DNA from: Flavobacteriaceae bacterium
Lineage (GTDB): Bacteria > Bacteroidota > Bacteroidia > Flavobacteriales > Flavobacteriaceae
Direction of reading: 5' to 3'
Assembly (NCBI GenBank): GCA_947443815.1
Contig: CANEXR010000029.1
Coordinates: 1-17,320 of the forward strand
Length of the DNA stretch: 17,320 nucleotides
This document shows, in pieces, positions 13,632 to 17,320 of the stretch. Below the pieces are notes generated by a model. It was not told where the DNA came from. It was given only the letters and a program-made list of their open reading frames with translations, and did not search any database. Every line of letters starts with the position of its first letter. The first letter of the stretch is position 1. The translations under genes were made by a program, and so were the position numbers.

Positions 13632-16124
13632 ATGAATACAATGAAAAACCAAAACAACTTTCTGAAAACAGCCATTTTATTGGGGGTTATTACTGCCTTT
13701 GCCTTTAATGTAAAAAAAGGAAAACCAGAATTCAATTCCAGAAAGATATTATTTAATACCGGTTGGAATTTTCATTTGAATGACAGTATAAAAGATAAAG
13801 ATACAATTAACAATACGACTACTTGGCGTACATTAAACCTTCCACACGATTGGAGTATCGAAGGTGAATTTGATGAAAAAAGCCCTGCTGGTTATGGCGG
13901 AGGTGCTCTAAATGGAGGATTAGGATGGTACAAAAAAACATTTAAGATTGCTCTTGAAAATAAAGAAAAAATCACATCCATCGTTTTTGATGGTGTGTAT
14001 AGAAATAGTCAAGTCTGGATTAATGGACATTATCTAGGCAAACGCCCCAACGGATATATTGGTTTTCAATACGATCTTTCTCCCTATTTGAATTACGGAG
14101 ATAAAAACAATCTAATTATTGTTAGAGTTGACAATTCGAAACAACCCAATTCACGTTGGTATTCCGGTTCAGGAATATTCAGAAATGTATGGCTACAAAC
14201 TACAGATAAATTACATGTTGAACAATGGGGAACTTATGTTACAACATCAAAAGTGACTTCCAAAAGTGCTACGGTACATTTAGAAACTACAATTAAAAAT
14301 CAATACGCTGCTTCAAAAAGTGCAACCATTCTAACTACAATTTTCAAAAACGACACTAAAGTAACATCAGTTACTCAAAATATACCCATTACTGCAAATG
14401 CAAATCAAGTTCTTAATCAAGACATAATCGTTAAAAACCCAATTTTATGGTCTATCGAAAAACCAGAATTGTACACTGCAGTTACAACAATTAATGTAGA
14501 CAATAAGATTGTAGACGAATATAAAACCACTTTCGGAATCAGAAATTTCAAATTTGATGTTAATAAAGGATTTATTTTAAATGGGAAACAAGTCAAAATC
14601 AAAGGTGTTTGTATGCACCACGATTTAGGACCATTGGGATCGGCAATTAATACCAGAGCCATCGAACGCCAATTGGAAATTTTGAAAGGGATGGGTGTAA
14701 ATGGCATCCGAACCTCTCATAATCCACCAGCTCCAGAGCTTTTGGATCTTTGTGACAAAATGGGTTTCATTGTCATGGACGAAGCATTTGATATGTGGAA
14801 AAAAGCCAAAACCAAATACGATTACAGTCAATATTGGGACCAATGGCATGCCAAAGATTTGCAGGATCAAATCCTCCGTGACCGCAACCATCCCAGCATA
14901 TTTATGTGGAGTATCGGCAACGAAATTCCAGAACAATGGAGCGAGGAAGGCGTTGTAATTGCCAAAGAATTATCAGCAATCGTAAAAAAACTAGACACCA
15001 CACGATTAGTGACTGCTGCTATGAATCCCGCCGTTAATATGAATATTGACGAAATAACATTGCAATTTGAAAAGTCTAAAACCTATTTTAATGCATTAGC
15101 GACTTCGGGGGCTTTGGATATTATAGGCTATAATTATGCCCATCAAACTTTCGAATACCATCAAAAAAACTTTCCAAATGTTCCTTTCATAGCTACCGAA
15201 ACTACTTCGGCATTGGAAACCCGCGGGCATTATGAGTTCCCTTCTGATGCTATCAAAGTATGGCCTGTTCGCTGGGATTTGCCTTTCACAACAGGAAATG
15301 CAGACCATACCGTATCCGCATTTGATCAAGTTAGAGCACCTTGGGGTTCGACCCACGAAGCGACTTGGAAAGTGATGAAGAAACATGATTTCCTTGCAGG
15401 AATGTACATTTGGACTGGTTTCGATTATATCGGTGAACCCACTCCTTATGAATGGCCATCTATTAGTTCCTATTTTGGAATTGTGGATTTGGCGGGTTTC
15501 CCCAAAGACGTTTATTATATGTACCAAAGCGAATGGACAGACAAAACCATGCTGCACCTTTTTCCGCATTGGAACTGGAAGGAAGGTCAAATCATAGATG
15601 TTTGGGCATATTATAACAATGCCGATGCGGTAGAACTTTTTCTTAACGGAAAATCAGTTGGTATTCGAAGCAAAAAAGGAGACGATTTACACGTGATGTG
15701 GCAAATTCCTTTTCAAGCGGGAACATTAAAAGCGATCTCCCGTAAAAACGGAAAAACAGTTCTGGAAACCGAAATCAAAACAGCAGAAAGTCCAGCACTT
15801 TTAAAATTAACAGCGGATAGAAATACCATCAAAGCCGACGGAAATGATTTGTCTTTCGTAACCGTCGATATCACCGATTTAAATGGGGTGCTTTCGCCAA
15901 ATGCCAATAACGAAATTAGTTTTTCTTTAAAAGGAAACGGAAAAATAGTAGGTGTATGTAGTGGCGACCCAGTAAGCCACGAATCCTACAAAGGAACAAA
16001 ACATACTGCTCTTAATGGAAAATGTCTAGTTGTGATTCAGTCGGGCGATAAAGCCGAAAAACTGGAATTAACAGCTACAGCCAATGGTTTGAAAGCAGCT
16101 ACAATTACAATTTCAGCAGAATAA
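13632..16124 (+). CDS. GH2 beta-galactosidase with C-terminal DUF4982/Ig-like domains
   Basis: An 830-residue family 2 glycoside hydrolase, exported to the periplasm or envelope by an N-terminal hydrophobic segment (about 11-26; no lipobox). The jelly-roll sugar-binding domain spans roughly 35-195 (TGWNFHLND, NLPHDWSIEGEFD, WYSGSGIFRNVWL). The Ig-like domain is about 196-305. The TIM barrel is about 306-635, with the conserved GIRTSHNPPAPELLDLCD (359-376) and VMDEAFDMW. The acid/base is E431 in WSIGNEIP and the nucleophile is E523 in FIATETTS. After YQSEWTD come a DUF4982-type domain (about 645-715, FPHWNWKEG, VELFLNGKSVG) and a final Ig-like domain (about 722-830, LTADRNTIKADGNDLSFVTVDI). 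In this locus it should remove beta-1,2-linked galactose from xyloglucan side chains; this substrate is inferred. M4 (13641) is an alternative start. GH31 follows after 32 bp. Confidence 0.92.
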   Translation: MNTMKNQNNFLKTAILLGVITAFAFNVKKGKPEFNSRKILFNTGWNFHLNDSIKDKDTINNTTTWRTLNLPHDWSIEGEFDEKSPAGYGGGALNGGLGWYKKTFKIALENKEKITSIVFDGVYRNSQVWINGHYLGKRPNGYIGFQYDLSPYLNYGDKNNLIIVRVDNSKQPNSRWYSGSGIFRNVWLQTTDKLHVEQWGTYVTTSKVTSKSATVHLETTIKNQYAASKSATILTTIFKNDTKVTSVTQNIPITANANQVLNQDIIVKNPILWSIEKPELYTAVTTINVDNKIVDEYKTTFGIRNFKFDVNKGFILNGKQVKIKGVCMHHDLGPLGSAINTRAIERQLEILKGMGVNGIRTSHNPPAPELLDLCDKMGFIVMDEAFDMWKKAKTKYDYSQYWDQWHAKDLQDQILRDRNHPSIFMWSIGNEIPEQWSEEGVVIAKELSAIVKKLDTTRLVTAAMNPAVNMNIDEITLQFEKSKTYFNALATSGALDIIGYNYAHQTFEYHQKNFPNVPFIATETTSALETRGHYEFPSDAIKVWPVRWDLPFTTGNADHTVSAFDQVRAPWGSTHEATWKVMKKHDFLAGMYIWTGFDYIGEPTPYEWPSISSYFGIVDLAGFPKDVYYMYQSEWTDKTMLHLFPHWNWKEGQIIDVWAYYNNADAVELFLNGKSVGIRSKKGDDLHVMWQIPFQAGTLKAISRKNGKTVLETEIKTAESPALLKLTADRNTIKADGNDLSFVTVDITDLNGVLSPNANNEISFSLKGNGKIVGVCSGDPVSHESYKGTKHTALNGKCLVVIQSGDKAEKLELTATANGLKAATITISAE

Positions 16125-16156
16125 AACACAATTGAATAATATTAAAAAAGAACACA

Positions 16157-17320
16157 ATGAAAAAAATACAAATTGCTTCCTTGTCTTTATTCATGGGTTT
16201 TGGTTTGTTGCTTTCGCCAAAAGCGTCTGCACAAATTCAAAATGCAGATGTGCTTAACGCACCGATGGATATCAGCAAAGATTTTCAGAATTACCTGAAC
16301 ACCTTTTATTTTGCCGATGAGCTTACCGGTTTTGATCCAGCAACAGGCAAAGGAACAGTAAAATACTTGCGTTACAATTACCAAACACGTCAGGCATTCA
16401 ACAATATGATGATGAAACCGGGTCCAGTTGTAGCCAATGAATTTCCTGCTACTGAATATGCCGCTTCTCCAGAATTGCCGTTCCAAATTCAGTTTGTTTC
16501 AGACCGTACTTTGAGAATAAAAACCACATCTGGGCCACAATTTCGCCCAGAAACAACGTCTTTAATGCTCGTTGATGGGGTGGCTCCAAATCACCCTGAA
16601 TTATGGAAATATTCTAAAATTGAAGGAGGTTATAAATTTACCAGCAAACACGGCTCGGTTGAAATTCAAACGAAACCTTGGCACGTAAAAATATACGATG
16701 AAAACGGTAAATTGTTGACAGGAACATTACATGATTCTGATTTTAAAAACACCTATACACCCACACTCCCGTTTTCGTTTGTGCGTAGAAACAGTGATTA
16801 TTCCAGAAGCATGGGAGCGGCTTTCAGCTTAGAACCAGACGAAAAAATATTTGGTTGTGGAGAATCGTTCACCCAATTCAACAAACGCGGGCAAAAAGTA
16901 GTTTTATGGACGGATGATGCCAACGGTATTCAAAACGAAACCATGTACAAACCCGTTCCGTTTTATATGAGTAGCCGTGGTTATGGCGTTTTTATGCACC
17001 ATTCTACGCCAATTACTTGTGATTTCGGAAGGTATTTTGGTAGTGCTAATGAAATGTACATTGGCGATGATGAAGCCGATTTGTTTTTCTTTATAGGAGA
17101 ACCAAAAGAAATATTGGACGAATATACCAACTTGACTGGAAAAGCAGCAATGCCACCACTTTGGTCATTTGGTTTCTGGATGAGCCGGATCACTTATTTC
17201 TCTGAAAAAGAAGGACGTCAAGTAGCCAAAGATTTACGCGCCTATAAAATTCCAACCGATGTAATTCACTTTGATACAGGTTGGTTTGATGTAGATTGGA
17301 GAAACAATTATGAATTCTCT
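16157..17320 (+). CDS. GH31 alpha-xylosidase, 5' part only
   Basis: The open frame runs from ATG 16157 to the window edge, 388 codons without a stop; the rest is outside. A signal peptide covers residues 1-25 (KKIQIASLSLFMGFGLLL, cut near ASA-Q). The N-terminal beta-sandwich domain spans about 40-330, with GH31 landmarks FGCGESFTQFNKRGQKVVLW and PFYMSSRGYGVFMHHSTP. The catalytic barrel begins at PPLWSFGFWMSR (333-344) and reaches DVIHFDTGWFDVDW, whose HFD segment (371-373) is typical of alpha-xylosidases/alpha-glucosidases of the family. The catalytic nucleophile and acid/base aspartates lie beyond the window. No PA14-type insertion is evident before the barrel. Next to GH2 and xylAB, release of alpha-1,6-linked xylose from xyloglucan oligosaccharides is the likely activity. 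Confidence 0.9.
   Translation, partial: MKKIQIASLSLFMGFGLLLSPKASAQIQNADVLNAPMDISKDFQNYLNTFYFADELTGFDPATGKGTVKYLRYNYQTRQAFNNMMMKPGPVVANEFPATEYAASPELPFQIQFVSDRTLRIKTTSGPQFRPETTSLMLVDGVAPNHPELWKYSKIEGGYKFTSKHGSVEIQTKPWHVKIYDENGKLLTGTLHDSDFKNTYTPTLPFSFVRRNSDYSRSMGAAFSLEPDEKIFGCGESFTQFNKRGQKVVLWTDDANGIQNETMYKPVPFYMSSRGYGVFMHHSTPITCDFGRYFGSANEMYIGDDEADLFFFIGEPKEILDEYTNLTGKAAMPPLWSFGFWMSRITYFSEKEGRQVAKDLRAYKIPTDVIHFDTGWFDVDWRNNYEFS

Noticed and set aside
14625..14936. Minus-strand open frame of 103 codons inside the GH2 gene
   Set aside because: Antisense of the GH2 barrel; no promoter or recognisable protein features.
15096..15590. Minus-strand open frame of 164 codons inside the GH2 gene
   Set aside because: It lies wholly opposite a well-supported catalytic domain, shows no family motif, and its composition is what the antisense of GH2 would give.
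1..17320. tRNA, rRNA, CRISPR arrays, insertion sequences, phage or transposase genes
   Set aside because: I found no tandem spaced repeats, no transposase-like frames and no recognisable RNA genes on either strand.

Overview
The window looks like chromosomal DNA of an aerobic, plant-polysaccharide-degrading member of the Bacteroidota, most likely Flavobacteriaceae (Flavobacterium-like). The evidence is AT-rich DNA, a SusC/SusD pair, a C-terminal type IX secretion (T9SS) sorting domain, promoters of the TTTG-N19/20-TAnnTTTG type, and starts without clear Shine-Dalgarno sequences. Assignments rest on recognising families and motifs by eye; no database search was run.

Layout. Positions 1-1025 hold the end of a fumarylacetoacetate-hydrolase-family gene and a complete COG3618-type sugar lactonase. 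Together they suggest non-phosphorylating catabolism of a deoxy-sugar, plausibly L-fucose. Positions 1225-3651 encode a secreted GH74 xyloglucanase with a T9SS tail. On the minus strand, converging on it, is a regulator with a degenerate Nudix domain (3748-4467). A control region of about 525 bp follows, with a recognisable promoter and a perfect inverted repeat. From 4993 all genes run on the plus strand: xylB, xylA (overlapping by one base), a SusC-type transporter, a SusD-type lipoprotein, a second surface lipoprotein, then, after a 173-bp gap carrying a striking inverted repeat, a GH2 beta-galactosidase and the first 388 codons of a GH31 alpha-xylosidase that leaves the window.

How it works together (inference). 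This is a xyloglucan utilisation locus. GH74 cuts the backbone outside the cell. The SusD protein and the second lipoprotein bind oligosaccharides and the SusC protein imports them. GH2 removes galactose and GH31 removes xylose from the side chains. XylA and XylB carry xylose to xylulose 5-phosphate. The 5' genes could consume fucose from the fucosylated side chain. The most unusual points are that xylose catabolism heads the SusCD operon, that GH74 and xylB share a nearly identical promoter module of about 50 bp, and that two separate palindromes mark likely operators. A backbone beta-glucosidase, an alpha-fucosidase and an inner-membrane transporter are not in the window and may lie just outside it.
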